Shown here: positions 52,146-60,259 of the stretch, piece by piece | Layout of the letters: every line of letters starts with the position of its first letter | Position numbering within the stretch: the first letter of the stretch is position 1 | Origin: Sphingobacteriales bacterium 44-61 | GTDB taxonomy: Bacteria; Bacteroidota; Bacteroidia; Chitinophagales; Chitinophagaceae | Direction: 5' to 3' | DNA: 64,000 nucleotides | Assembly (NCBI GenBank): GCA_001898405.1 | Contig: MKTW01000010.1 | Location: forward strand, 480,405 to 544,404 | Translations under genes and position numbers: made by a program | Notes under the pieces: model-generated | What the model saw: the letters and a program-made list of their open reading frames with translations, nothing else | Database searches by the model: none | Told to the model about the DNA's origin: nothing

Positions 52146-53150
52146 ATGGAACTATTCGATAATCATAAAAAACTTTTCGGCACTGCGGCGCTGTTCTTTG
52201 TAGGACTGACCGTGCTGGTAGCCGTTATGCCCGCTATCCGTAACCAAAACATGAACCAGCCATTACCCGGTGCTGAACCCTTGAGCCCTGATGCAATAAA
52301 AGGAAAAGCATTATTCGTTGCCAATGGCTGCGTGGCCTGCCATACACAACAGGTCAGGAATATAGATATGGATAAAACCTGGGGATCACGCCCAAGCCTT
52401 GCAGCCGATTATGCTGATATCCACCGGACTGACCTATGGCGCAATACTGCAACGCTGATGGGAACAGAACGTACCGGTCCTGATCTGACTGATATCGGCA
52501 ACCGGCAACCCAGTAAAGACTGGAACCTGGTGCACCTCTATAACCCGCGCATTGTGGTAAAAGAATCCATTATGCCTGCTTATCCCTGGTTGTTCGCTGT
52601 CAAAAAGGAACCATCCAAGTCGGATGTGGTGGTCAATGTACCTTCAGAATATCTCGATGGGCAGGAAGGAAAAGTGGTGGCTACCAGGGATGCGATGTAC
52701 CTGATCGCTTACCTGCAATCGCTCAAGCAAACAAAATTGCCGGATGGCACTGCTGCACCAGCTTTCCTGTATAAAAAGGAAGAAAAAAAGACAGCAGGTG
52801 CGGCTGCCGGTGCAGAGCCCGATGGCCAGGCAATATTTACAGCTAATTGCCAAAGCTGCCATCAGGCAAATGGTGAGGGCTTGCCCGGAGCTTTCCCGCC
52901 TTTAAAAGGAAGCTCTGTTGTGTTGGGTGATAACCTCGAAATGTACGTGGACATTATCATGAACGGATATGATGCAAAAGCTGAATTTGGTGTAATGCCG
53001 CCGGTTGGCACCAATATGCAGTTTACAGAACATGAGGTAGCGGCCCTGATCAACTATGAACGCACAAGCTGGGGCAACAACGGCAAAAAAGTAACGCCGG
53101 AAGAAGTAAAAAAGATCGTGGATTTTGTAAAACTAAAAGCAGCTGAATAA
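52146..53150 (+). CDS. CcoO-like cytochrome c with a fused second cytochrome domain
   Basis: The 334-residue protein has an N-terminal membrane anchor (LFGTAALFFVGLTVLVAVMP) and a CcoO-type domain with heme-binding CVACH (about 60-64), the TWGSRPSLAADYAD and SIMPAYPWL segments (Met ligand). A second cytochrome c domain with CQSCH near 235 and an axial Met in GVMPPVG follows. It should carry electrons to the CcoN-like subunit. The fused second domain looks like the last domain of CcoP, which has no separate gene here. The stop codon overlaps the next start by one base (TAATG). Confidence 0.85.
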   Translation: MELFDNHKKLFGTAALFFVGLTVLVAVMPAIRNQNMNQPLPGAEPLSPDAIKGKALFVANGCVACHTQQVRNIDMDKTWGSRPSLAADYADIHRTDLWRNTATLMGTERTGPDLTDIGNRQPSKDWNLVHLYNPRIVVKESIMPAYPWLFAVKKEPSKSDVVVNVPSEYLDGQEGKVVATRDAMYLIAYLQSLKQTKLPDGTAAPAFLYKKEEKKTAGAAAGAEPDGQAIFTANCQSCHQANGEGLPGAFPPLKGSSVVLGDNLEMYVDIIMNGYDAKAEFGVMPPVGTNMQFTEHEVAALINYERTSWGNNGKKVTPEEVKKIVDFVKLKAAE

Positions 53151-53410
53151 TGAAAAAGTTATTTTTAATAGCATTTCTGCTGTTCAATGTATTATGGGTA
53201 TTGGCCTGCCCGGTATGTGAACGTAACCAGCCAAAGGTATTGAGAGGCATCGCACATGGAGCAGGGCCCGACAGCAGATGGGATTATGTGATCGTATGGG
53301 CAACAGTCGCAATAGTGCTGTGTACTCTTTTTTTCTCCATAAAATGGTTGATACGTCCTGGTGAAAGATCAGACAGGCATATTAAACGATTCATTTTAAA
53401 TAACGAATAA
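53150..53410 (+). CDS. Small membrane protein with N-terminal CPVC
   Basis: The 86-residue protein has a signal-like helix (FLIAFLLFNVLWVLACPVC), a short periplasmic part (CPVCERNQPKVLRGIAHGAG) and a second membrane helix (VIVWATVAIVLCTLFFSI) with a charged tail. The paired Cys near the first helix could bind metal or carry a disulphide. It could be an assembly or stabilising subunit of the oxidase-like complex. I do not recognise a family. It overlaps the cytochrome gene by one base. Confidence 0.7.
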   Translation: MKKLFLIAFLLFNVLWVLACPVCERNQPKVLRGIAHGAGPDSRWDYVIVWATVAIVLCTLFFSIKWLIRPGERSDRHIKRFILNNE

Positions 53411-53411
53411 G

Positions 53412-53819
53412 ATGAGCGATAAAAGCACCATATTCATTTTTATAGACGATGAAACCAGGCCTGTTGCCGAACTGAAATCGCCGGTGAGTTTTGACCTGGA
53501 TACCCGTAAACTGACAGATGGCGAACATGTGCTGAAGATCGTCAGCAAAGACCCGACAGGTAAAGAAGGGATCCGGAAAATACCCTTCGTTGTGCGGAAT
53601 GGCCCGGCTATTGCCATTGAAGGGATAAAGGAACATGCCGTGGTGGATGGCGTATTGCCCTTAATGATCAACGCATATGGCAAAGGTGATCAGAAATCTT
53701 TCCTGATCTCAGGCAGCGAAACGCCACAAAGCATTCCCTGGTGGGTGTGGACGCTTATCATTGGTTTTGCCGGATGGGCATTATATTACATGTTCCGCTA
53801 TTTTTCAATAGCACAATAA
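53412..53819 (+). CDS. Membrane-anchored Ig-like protein
   Basis: The 135-residue protein has a beta-rich N-terminal part (IFIFIDDETRPVAELKSPVSFDLDTRKLTDGEHVLKIVSKDP, an Ig-like strand pattern) and a C-terminal membrane helix (IPWWVWTLIIGFAGWALYYMF). The N-terminus probably stays in the cytosol or is exported by the tail anchor. It starts 2 bases after the previous stop and is followed 5 bases later by the truncated haemoglobin gene, so it is a part of the operon. No specific family is recognised. Confidence 0.65.
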   Translation: MSDKSTIFIFIDDETRPVAELKSPVSFDLDTRKLTDGEHVLKIVSKDPTGKEGIRKIPFVVRNGPAIAIEGIKEHAVVDGVLPLMINAYGKGDQKSFLISGSETPQSIPWWVWTLIIGFAGWALYYMFRYFSIAQ

Positions 53820-53824
53820 AAACT

Positions 53825-54220
53825 ATGAGCGAAAAAAAAGACATAACCACAATAGAGGATATCAAATTACTGGTAGATACTTTTTATGGAAAGATCAGGA
53901 TCGATCTTTTACTGGGTGGAATATTTAATGGCGTCATCAAAGACCGCTGGCCTGAACACCTGGAAAAAATGTACCGCTTCTGGCAAACGGTATTGTTGGA
54001 TGAGCATACCTATTTCGGAAGCCCTTTCCCTCCCCATGCCGAATTGCCTGTGGAACAAAAACATTTTGATGCCTGGTTAAAACTATGGCATGAAACCATT
54101 GATGAGCATTTTGCCGGTGCAAAAGCGGATGAAGCTAAATGGCGGGGTGATAAAATGGCTGTCATGTTCCTTTCCAAGATCGAGTATTACCGCAATAACT
54201 CAGCGAAACCCCTGTTATGA
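53825..54220 (+). CDS. Group III truncated haemoglobin
   Basis: The 131-residue protein starts at ATG 53825. It follows the group III truncated haemoglobin pattern: LVDTFYGKIRIDLLLGGIF, then W-x-x-H-x-x-K-x-x-F/W in WPEHLEKMYRFW, and a distal region with FDAWLKLWHETIDEHF (proximal His in LWHETI). These globins bind NO and oxygen, and in other bacteria help in NO tolerance. The gene is coupled to the next gene by an ATGA overlap. Confidence 0.9.
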   Translation: MSEKKDITTIEDIKLLVDTFYGKIRIDLLLGGIFNGVIKDRWPEHLEKMYRFWQTVLLDEHTYFGSPFPPHAELPVEQKHFDAWLKLWHETIDEHFAGAKADEAKWRGDKMAVMFLSKIEYYRNNSAKPLL

Positions 54221-54657
54221 ACACAACTATAAAGCAACCCGTAGCCATAGCCTGCCTGTTTACCTGGATCGGGTTTGTATGCGCGATCAGCTTTATGGAA
54301 GCGTGGCTGAAGTTCCGGGCGCCCGGTGTAACGCTCCCGGTCGGTTTAGGAATTGGCAGGCTGGTATTCGGCGCACTCAATAAAGTTGAATGGGTGTTTG
54401 CAATAGTTGTTTGTATAAGCGTTCTAATGTATCGTAAATCCATGTTTACAGTACCAGCTATTTCATTGCTCATCATTATAGTCGTTCTTCTATTGCAGAC
54501 GGTATGGTTGCTGCCTGCACTGGACGCAAGGGCAGAGCAATATATCCAGGGGCAGCCAGTGGCGCCGTCCAAACTGCATGTCTGGTTTGTAGGAATGGAA
54601 TTGCTCAAGGTAACCTGTCTTTTTATTACAGCAACATCTCTTTTTAAACAAACATAA
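54217..54657 (+). CDS. Four-helix membrane protein
   Basis: The 146-residue protein has four membrane segments (about 8-27, 55-75, 82-105, 120-140), with ALDARAEQYIQGQP in a loop. I do not recognise a family. The ATGA overlap with the truncated haemoglobin and 13-base gap to the RIC gene place it inside the operon, so a role near the oxidase-like complex or NO detoxification is likely but unproven. Confidence 0.7.
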   Translation: MNTTIKQPVAIACLFTWIGFVCAISFMEAWLKFRAPGVTLPVGLGIGRLVFGALNKVEWVFAIVVCISVLMYRKSMFTVPAISLLIIIVVLLLQTVWLLPALDARAEQYIQGQPVAPSKLHVWFVGMELLKVTCLFITATSLFKQT

Positions 54658-54670
54658 AAACATACATAAA

Positions 54671-55405
54671 ATGACAATCTCAAAAGAAAATATAGTCGGT
54701 CTTGTGGTAGCAGACGACTTCCGTACCGCCGGTATATTTGAACAGGCAGGTATCGACTTTTGCTGTAACGGCAACCGTACCATTGAAGCAGCTTGCAATG
54801 AGAAAAAGTTATCGGTAGATGAACTGATCGGCCAGCTACAGCAAACAATAAATACGCTTCCCCCTACAGAAGCAGCCATCAGCGATTATAAATCCTGGCC
54901 TTTAGATCTGCTGGCTGATTTCATCGAGAAAAAGCATCACCGGTATGTGACCACGCAGATACCCGTTATACAATCGTTTCTCGAAAAGATCGTAAAGGTG
55001 CATGGCGGCAGGCATCCTGAACTGGCAGAGATAAAAACACATTTCGATGCCTGTGCAGGTGAACTGGCCGTGCATATGAAAAAGGAAGAGCTAATGGTTT
55101 TCCCTTTCATCCGGAAAATGGTGCAGGCAAAACAGGCAGGAGCAACAGAAGTGGCAGCAACACCCTTTGGTACAGTGCAAAATCCTATACGTGTAATGAT
55201 GCATGAGCACGATACTGAAGGTGAGCGTTTCAGAAAGATCAAAGAATTGAGTAATCAATACAATGCACCTGCAGATGGCTGCAATACCTATAAAGCAGCT
55301 TTCGCCACCCTGAAGGACTTTGAAGACGACCTCCATCTTCATATTCATCTGGAAAACAATATTCTTTTCCCTAAATCCATTGAACTGGAAAAATCCTTCG
55401 CTTAA
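54671..55405 (+). CDS. RIC/ScdA-family Fe-S cluster repair di-iron protein
   Basis: The 244-residue protein has the N-terminal ScdA_N/DUF542 domain (VVADDFRTAGIFEQAGIDFCCNGNRTIEAAC) and a hemerythrin-like four-helix domain with iron-binding His and Glu residues (FIEKKHHRY, HPELAEIKTHF, HMKKEELMVFPFI, MMHEHDTEG, HLHIHLENNILFP). RIC proteins repair Fe-S clusters damaged by NO or oxidative stress. It fits the NO-stress operon. The next gene starts 6 bases after its stop. Confidence 0.92.
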   Translation: MTISKENIVGLVVADDFRTAGIFEQAGIDFCCNGNRTIEAACNEKKLSVDELIGQLQQTINTLPPTEAAISDYKSWPLDLLADFIEKKHHRYVTTQIPVIQSFLEKIVKVHGGRHPELAEIKTHFDACAGELAVHMKKEELMVFPFIRKMVQAKQAGATEVAATPFGTVQNPIRVMMHEHDTEGERFRKIKELSNQYNAPADGCNTYKAAFATLKDFEDDLHLHIHLENNILFPKSIELEKSFA

Positions 55406-55411
55406 TCAACA

Positions 55412-55873
55412 ATGAGAAGACATGAAAGCATAGTCGCTCTTTCAAGGGATCATCATTTTGGATTACTGTTTTGCTGGAAGATAAGGCAGGGAATAAAAAA
55501 GCAGGTGCCGGCAGAAAGGATAAAGCCTTATGTGCAATATTTCTGGAACAACCACCTGCAACAACATTTTAAAGAAGAAGAAACATTACTGTTTACAGCA
55601 CTGCAGGATAATTTGGTGACACAGGCCATATCAGAGCACGAGCAGATAAAGAAGTTAGTCGAGGCTATTACGAGCACAGGATCCTTTCAGCCGGATCAAT
55701 TCCGATCATTGGCTGATGCATTGGACAAACATATCCGTTTTGAAGAAAGGATCTTGTTCCCGTATATCGAAGAAACCCTTTCTGCAGAAAAACTTACCCA
55801 GTTGGGGGAAAGGTTACAGCAAATACATCAGACGGGCGAAATGGATAATTATCCTGATGAATTCTGGATTTGA
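55412..55873 (+). CDS. Hemerythrin-domain protein
   Basis: The 153-residue protein is a stand-alone hemerythrin fold with His and Glu residues in sequence: SRDHHFGLLF, FWNNHLQQHFKEEETLLF, SEHEQIKKLV and LDKHIRFEERILFPYI. It resembles the hemerythrin half of RIC without the N-terminal domain. It probably binds oxygen or NO with a di-iron centre. It is the last gene of the long operon; 134 bases with a palindrome-bearing promoter separate it from the next operon. Confidence 0.88.
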   Translation: MRRHESIVALSRDHHFGLLFCWKIRQGIKKQVPAERIKPYVQYFWNNHLQQHFKEEETLLFTALQDNLVTQAISEHEQIKKLVEAITSTGSFQPDQFRSLADALDKHIRFEERILFPYIEETLSAEKLTQLGERLQQIHQTGEMDNYPDEFWI

Positions 55874-55946
55874 GAATGCCTGATAACAACCCGGTTTTAA
55901 CCAGGAGCCGGGTTTGTTAAAAAATATATTCACTGGGCTGTTTAAA

Positions 55947-55970
55947 AGTTAGGAATCCTAACTATATTTG
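55947..55970 (+). promoter_or_regulatory. Operator palindrome overlapping a promoter
   Basis: AGTTAGGA and TCCTAACT flank a single A (55947-55963). The last base is also the first of a perfect -7 box TATATTTG (55963-55970). A protein bound here would block the promoter of the CPVC/MarR operon. The MarR regulator encoded in the same operon is the natural candidate. Confidence 0.75.
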
Positions 55971-56007
55971 TGTTGTCAATAGTTTTGTAAACCTAAAACA
56001 ACCAAAA

Positions 56008-56241
56008 ATGAAAAAATCAGTTTTTTATCATGCAGGCTGTCCTGTTTGTGTTAGTGCCGAACACGATATCATCGAATTGATCGGTAAGTCCAATGTAGAG
56101 GTCGTTCATCTTGGTGAAGATAAAGGCAGGATCAGCGAAGCTGAAAACGCAGGAATTAAATCTGTGCCCGCCTTAGTAACTCCCACGGGAAACGTATTAC
56201 ATATTAACTTTGGGGCATCCCTTGCCGACGTAAAAGGATAA
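56008..56241 (+). CDS. Small thioredoxin-like CPVC protein
   Basis: The 77-residue protein has a thioredoxin/glutaredoxin-type start FYHAGCPVCVSAEHDI with redox Cys pair C-x2-C and a cis-Pro position in KSVPALVTP. It is as short as glutaredoxin-like small proteins. It should reduce disulphides or carry a metal. It is the first gene after the palindrome promoter and is separated by 41 bp from the next small gene. Confidence 0.8.
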   Translation: MKKSVFYHAGCPVCVSAEHDIIELIGKSNVEVVHLGEDKGRISEAENAGIKSVPALVTPTGNVLHINFGASLADVKG

Positions 56242-56282
56242 CTGGCATTATTGAAACACAAGGATGCATTAATTTTAAGCAT

Positions 56283-56531
56283 ATGGATATTCGAACTACT
56301 CTTTCGGTAAACGAAACATTCCTGGAGATCCTGCGGAATTGTAAAGAACAGAAAATAAAAGCAGCTATGCTTTTGGATTCAGAAGGGATAGTAAGGGTAG
56401 AGGGGTTGATCAAAGAGATCTGTTTAACTTCTCCAAACCCATACCTGGAATTGGAAAGCGGGACAAAAATCGTGTTAAAGACGATCATTGCGATAAACGG
56501 TATTTTCTCACCTTCCTATTCTGAGTGCTGA
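56283..56531 (+). CDS. Small hypothetical protein
   Basis: The 82-residue protein looks like a compact beta-barrel-type fold: a helix (VNETFLEILRNCKEQ), then strands (KIKAAMLLDSEGIVRVEGLIKEIC, YLELESGTKIVLKTIIAINGIFSP). I do not recognise a family. It starts 41 bases after the thioredoxin-like gene and ends 3 bases before the MarR gene, so it is part of the operon. Confidence 0.7.
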   Translation: MDIRTTLSVNETFLEILRNCKEQKIKAAMLLDSEGIVRVEGLIKEICLTSPNPYLELESGTKIVLKTIIAINGIFSPSYSEC

Positions 56532-56534
56532 AGG

Positions 56535-57152
56535 ATGAAACAAATGAAGTCTCCTTTTAACCTCGACCGTCAGAACAACGAGATCGACAGCAAAATTGTG
56601 GTAGCCCTGGAACGTCTTTCTGGGGCTTTTCGTGTATTGCTTTGGAATGAGAGTAAGCAAAATGCTTTAAGCCCGATACAAATCCAGATACTAATCTTCC
56701 TGCTTTTTCATCCGGGAGAAAAATGTAAGGTGAGTTACCTGGCGCAGGAATTTAACATGACCAAGCCTACTATCAGCGACAGTGTTAAATCCCTTTTAGA
56801 GAAAGACCTGGTAAAAAAATATGAAGACCCTTTGGATATCAGGAGTTATACGATCGGTTTAACCGGTGCAGGTAAGCAGGCTGCAATGAAATCAGCTGAT
56901 TTCGCTTCGGCTATAGAAGAGCCTTTGAACCTCATTTCGGGTGAGCAGAAAGAGGCAATGCTGGCAGGCCTGCTCAAAATCATTCTTGAACTTAACAGGG
57001 CAGGGGTCATAACGATCCAAAGGATGTGTTTTACCTGTTCAAATTACAGCGTTGTCAACGGCAATCATTACTGTAAATTATTGCAGGCCCGGTTAGCCAA
57101 TAATGAATTAAGAGTGGATTGTAAAGAACATGAACCAAAAGTTGAACTATAA
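56535..57152 (+). CDS. MarR-family regulator with a Cys-rich C-terminus
   Basis: The 205-residue protein has a MarR winged helix-turn-helix (LSPIQIQILIFLLFHPGEKCKVSYLAQEFNMTKPTISDSVKSLLEKDLVKKYED), then a helical dimerisation part. The C-terminus has CFTC, then a YC and a DC (Cys at about 163, 166, 178 and 195), which could bind zinc or an Fe-S cluster. It is longer than usual MarR proteins because of this tail. It probably represses its own operon by binding the palindrome at 55947. Its stop overlaps the next start by one base. Confidence 0.85.
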   Translation: MKQMKSPFNLDRQNNEIDSKIVVALERLSGAFRVLLWNESKQNALSPIQIQILIFLLFHPGEKCKVSYLAQEFNMTKPTISDSVKSLLEKDLVKKYEDPLDIRSYTIGLTGAGKQAAMKSADFASAIEEPLNLISGEQKEAMLAGLLKIILELNRAGVITIQRMCFTCSNYSVVNGNHYCKLLQARLANNELRVDCKEHEPKVEL

Positions 57153-57874
57153 TGAACGTATTTGACCTTATCATCAATGATAAAGAAAAAGTATCCCTGG
57201 CCGATATTTTCCTGGATGAAGCTAACAGGCAGAAATTCGTACAGCTCATTAAGGAACATAATTATATTGACGAGCTATATAAATACGGATTGCCTGTAAA
57301 TAATAAAATACTGCTGCAGGGAAGTTCCGGTTGCGGCAAAACGATGACAGCCAAAGCCATTGCAAATGCATTAGGCAAAAATATCCTCATACTCAATTTG
57401 AGCAATATTGTTTGTTCGAGGATTGGTGAAACATCACAGAATATAAAACAGGTATTTGAAAAAGCAGGCCGGGAAAAAGCTGTTTTGTTTTTAGACGAGT
57501 TTGATCAGATCGGAAAGGCAAGGGGAGAAGATGATAAGGATGTAGGCGAAATGAGAAGGTTGGTGAATACACTGATACAACTGATCGACTACTATCCTGA
57601 AAAATCATTATTGATTTGTGCAACCAACCATCCTGAAATTATCGATATGGCCTTGATAAGGCGTTTCCAGTTACGTATAAATTTTGAAATGCCGTCGCCG
57701 GAGATTTTAGATGAATATTACAATAAGTTATTGTCCGGATTTCCCAAAGAGATGCAACAGGTAAAGCGGAAGTACGGAATTTCCTTTGCTGAAGCCAAAG
57801 ACCATGCGCTTACCCTTGTAAAGGCAACGTTGATCAGTGAACTGGAAGCAAAACAAAAAAGGGTGGAAGCATGA
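57152..57874 (+). CDS. Small AAA+ ATPase
   Basis: The 240-residue protein has a AAA+ core: Walker A LLQGSSGCGKTMTAKAIA (about 55-72), Walker B VLFLDEFDQIG, sensor 1 ICATNHPEI and arginine finger-type RRFQLRINF. A short N-terminal helical region and a short lid follow. It resembles the transposon-type and FtsH-like ATPase core without a fused protease. Its stop overlaps the next gene (the YggS-like fragment) by four bases, so the two are translated together, which hints at a common complex. Confidence 0.85.
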   Translation: MNVFDLIINDKEKVSLADIFLDEANRQKFVQLIKEHNYIDELYKYGLPVNNKILLQGSSGCGKTMTAKAIANALGKNILILNLSNIVCSRIGETSQNIKQVFEKAGREKAVLFLDEFDQIGKARGEDDKDVGEMRRLVNTLIQLIDYYPEKSLLICATNHPEIIDMALIRRFQLRINFEMPSPEILDEYYNKLLSGFPKEMQQVKRKYGISFAEAKDHALTLVKATLISELEAKQKRVEA

Positions 57875-58269
57875 GTGAAGAGATCCTGAAGAATATTGCT
57901 GTCATAAAAGAACGGATAAATAAAGCCTGCACAGATGCCGGCAGAAATCCTGGTGAAGTAAAATTGCTCCTAGCCGTAAAACAAGTTGCACAGTTGAACA
58001 CACTGAAAATAAAAGGATTGATGACAATAGGCTTATTCAGTGCAGAAGCTGAAAAAGTAAGAAAATGTTTCCGGTTGCTCAAGGACATTCAGCAACAGAT
58101 CATTGCTTTGCAGGTCCCTAATGTAGAAATGAAGGAATTGTCAATGGGCATGAGTGGTGATTTGGAACCAGCTATTGAAGAAGGGGCAACGATTATTAGA
58201 GTTGGGACGGCAATCTTTGGGCAAAGGCCGACCCCTGATAGCTATTACTGGAATGAAAATAAGGCTTAG
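57871..58269 (+). CDS. Internally deleted YggS/PROSC-like PLP-fold protein
   Basis: The 132-residue protein matches both ends of the YggS family: KNIAVIKERINKACTDAGRNPGEVKLLLAVKQ at the N-terminus (the PLP Lys is at the AVK position), and KIKGLMTIG with LSMGMSGDLEPAIEEGATIIRVGTAIFGQR at the C-terminus. The roughly 90 central residues of the barrel (including GENY and the H-x-I-G-x-L-Q region) are absent, so a normal PLP barrel cannot form. The reading frame is intact and the deletion ends are clean. Either it is a degenerate copy or a shortened functional relative. Confidence 0.8.
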   Translation: MSEEILKNIAVIKERINKACTDAGRNPGEVKLLLAVKQVAQLNTLKIKGLMTIGLFSAEAEKVRKCFRLLKDIQQQIIALQVPNVEMKELSMGMSGDLEPAIEEGATIIRVGTAIFGQRPTPDSYYWNENKA

Positions 58270-58502
58270 AATACTGAAAGCATATAATATATTGTGGTGC
58301 CAACCCGGTTTATGACTTAAAAGGTCGTAAATGGCCTTCAAAGTGTCGTTTTTAGCCTCCGTCTGAATTCAATCTTCTTACCATCTTTGTTGTATCGAAG
58401 CTGATCAATAAACGATCTGCACAAATGGTAAGTGGAGCAGTAACCACTTCAAAAACGGGCGGAACCGAAAAGCCAGATGAGTAGGGGTAAAAATATTATC
58501 TT

Positions 58503-58952
58503 ATGTCTAATAATGTTGTTTCACTGCACAGGGTACTTAAAACGTCTCCTGAAAAAGTATACCGTGCTTTTACCGATGCCACTGCAATTGCATCATGGTT
58601 ACCGCCATATGGATTTCTCTGCACTGTTCATGAAATGAAAGTAGAGGTAGGCGGCTCCCATAAGATGTCATTCCAGAATTTTTCAACAGGTAATGGCCAT
58701 TCATTCGGCGGAAAATACCTGGAGCTCAAACCTAACGAGTTTTTGAAATACTCAGATAAATTTGATGACCCCAACCTGCCGGGAGAAATGACCACTTCTG
58801 TCTGGCTCCGGAAAACTATTGCCGGTACAGAAATAAAAATTACACAGGAAGGTATTCCTTCTGTTATACCAGTAGAAATGTGCTATCTGGGCTGGCAGGA
58901 ATCACTGGAAAAACTGGCTAAGTTAGTAGAGCCTGAAATACCGGATGCATGA
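58503..58952 (+). CDS. SRPBCC/AHSA1-family protein
   Basis: The 149-residue protein has the START-like SRPBCC fold with the AHSA1 pattern: HRVLKTSPEKVYRAFTDATAIASWLPPYGF, VEVGGSHKMSFQNFSTG, and GWQESLEKLAKLVEPEI. It probably binds a hydrophobic ligand; the ligand is unknown. It is a single gene with a hairpin terminator after it. The 233 bp upstream (58270-58502) hold nothing recognised. Confidence 0.85.
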   Translation: MSNNVVSLHRVLKTSPEKVYRAFTDATAIASWLPPYGFLCTVHEMKVEVGGSHKMSFQNFSTGNGHSFGGKYLELKPNEFLKYSDKFDDPNLPGEMTTSVWLRKTIAGTEIKITQEGIPSVIPVEMCYLGWQESLEKLAKLVEPEIPDA

Positions 58953-58958
58953 TCCGGG

Positions 58959-59000
58959 AAATAAGAAATAAGCAAATGAGAGTTTGCTTATTTCTTATTT
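58959..59000. terminator. Bidirectional terminator
   Basis: Arms AAATAAGAAATAAGCAAA and its complement (18 bp, perfect) flank a 6-base loop. It lies between the + strand SRPBCC gene and the - strand gene ending at 58988, whose stop codon lies inside the right arm. Confidence 0.85.
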
Positions 59001-60247
59001 AAGTTTTTAAAATAGGGATGCTGACTGATAAAGATCATGCTGTTCTCCTGTTCAGCTGATTTTGATAGATATCCTGTGATCGAGGTTTTAAAAACTGCAC
59101 CATCGCTGTAGGTTAAAAGCAATGTGAAATCTTTGATGGTATAAGTCCCATTGCCCTGGTCCCTGTAAGTAAGATGGCCATTTTCTTCTTTTGAGATATA
59201 TAATCCGCCTTTGTTTTCAAAGCTGCCATCTTTGTGAAAAACAATCATTCCCTCCTCAAAATTGGGGTTCTTGTACCAGTAGGGGCCTCCCCATGCGCCG
59301 CCTGTGCTCCATTCACCTTCTAATTTTAGACCATCAACAGTTTTACATTTGTAATACCACATTGATTTCATGGAGGTGTTGGCGCTCATTACATCGGAGG
59401 ATACTTTACCCACTTTTTCCACTGTTTTATAATAGTCATTGAGCAGTTGTATTTCCTTACCCGTATCTTTTATATAGCCCCAGCTATGGGTTTCATTGCT
59501 GTTGGCCTTGGTAGTGCCCCACATACCCTGTGATGGCATATAGCCTATATAATCGCCATTGGAGCAAATAATGATCCACTTGAACTTTGTTTTTACCACA
59601 CCTGTAGGATCATTTACGTTCGGCATACTTATAGTCGCCCGCATCCAGACATTAAAGGACGGGCCTTTGGTATTTATGGCCGGAGTTTTTTCTGTTTTAG
59701 TATTTCCTGCTTTTGTTTGTGTGGGCCTATCTATTCCCGTTGAGGCATTACCTGGAACATTTATTTCCCTGGTCACATCTACCGAAGCGATAAAACCCTC
59801 TATGTCGGCTTTATACTTATCCGAATTGGCAAGTATACAGATACTCTGCATATTGCTTTCGCCGCTAAAAGTGATGAGCATGGCCAGTGTAGCCACTCCA
59901 TTATCAGCATATTTTGTAGTACCCAATAAAAACTGCCATCCTTTTAAATTAGCTGCAGGTTGCATAGAGGCTGTGCCGGTAACTTTGAAGGGTTTCTGCA
60001 CCTGATTGCTCCAGGCGAAATCAAAATCAGGCTGTACACCACCTTGCCCGGGGATCATTTTATAAATAAAGATATTGCAATAGGCACCCGTGCTCTTGTC
60101 TTCCGAAAAATAAGTAAGTACATTATCGTTCTTTACTAATTGATATCCTGCCGGGATGGTATAGTTAATAATGCCGAAATTATTTTTTTGTGCAGATGAG
60201 ACCATAGCCAAAAGCAGTGAAAGGAGAGAAAGAAATTGTTTATTCAT
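58988..60247 (-). CDS. Secreted hypothetical protein
   Basis: The 419-residue protein has a signal peptide (FLSLLSLLLAMVSSAQ), a first domain of about 150 residues (IINYTIPAGYQLVKN, then a pattern of beta strands), a low-complexity Ser/Thr/Pro linker (about 165-200), and a second beta-rich domain rich in Trp and Gly (SHSWGYIKDTGKEIQLL, GEWSTGGAWGGPYWYKN). I do not recognise the family. It lies 12 bp downstream of an M48 metallopeptidase gene on the same strand, so the two are probably cotranscribed. Confidence 0.75.
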   Translation of the reverse strand: MNKQFLSLLSLLLAMVSSAQKNNFGIINYTIPAGYQLVKNDNVLTYFSEDKSTGAYCNIFIYKMIPGQGGVQPDFDFAWSNQVQKPFKVTGTASMQPAANLKGWQFLLGTTKYADNGVATLAMLITFSGESNMQSICILANSDKYKADIEGFIASVDVTREINVPGNASTGIDRPTQTKAGNTKTEKTPAINTKGPSFNVWMRATISMPNVNDPTGVVKTKFKWIIICSNGDYIGYMPSQGMWGTTKANSNETHSWGYIKDTGKEIQLLNDYYKTVEKVGKVSSDVMSANTSMKSMWYYKCKTVDGLKLEGEWSTGGAWGGPYWYKNPNFEEGMIVFHKDGSFENKGGLYISKEENGHLTYRDQGNGTYTIKDFTLLLTYSDGAVFKTSITGYLSKSAEQENSMIFISQHPYFKNLNKK

Positions 60248-60259
60248 CAGGCTGCAGTT

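Noticed and set aside
58270-58502. Possible remnant of a regulator gene
   Set aside because: A few codons look coding-like but stops interrupt every frame and I could not match any family.
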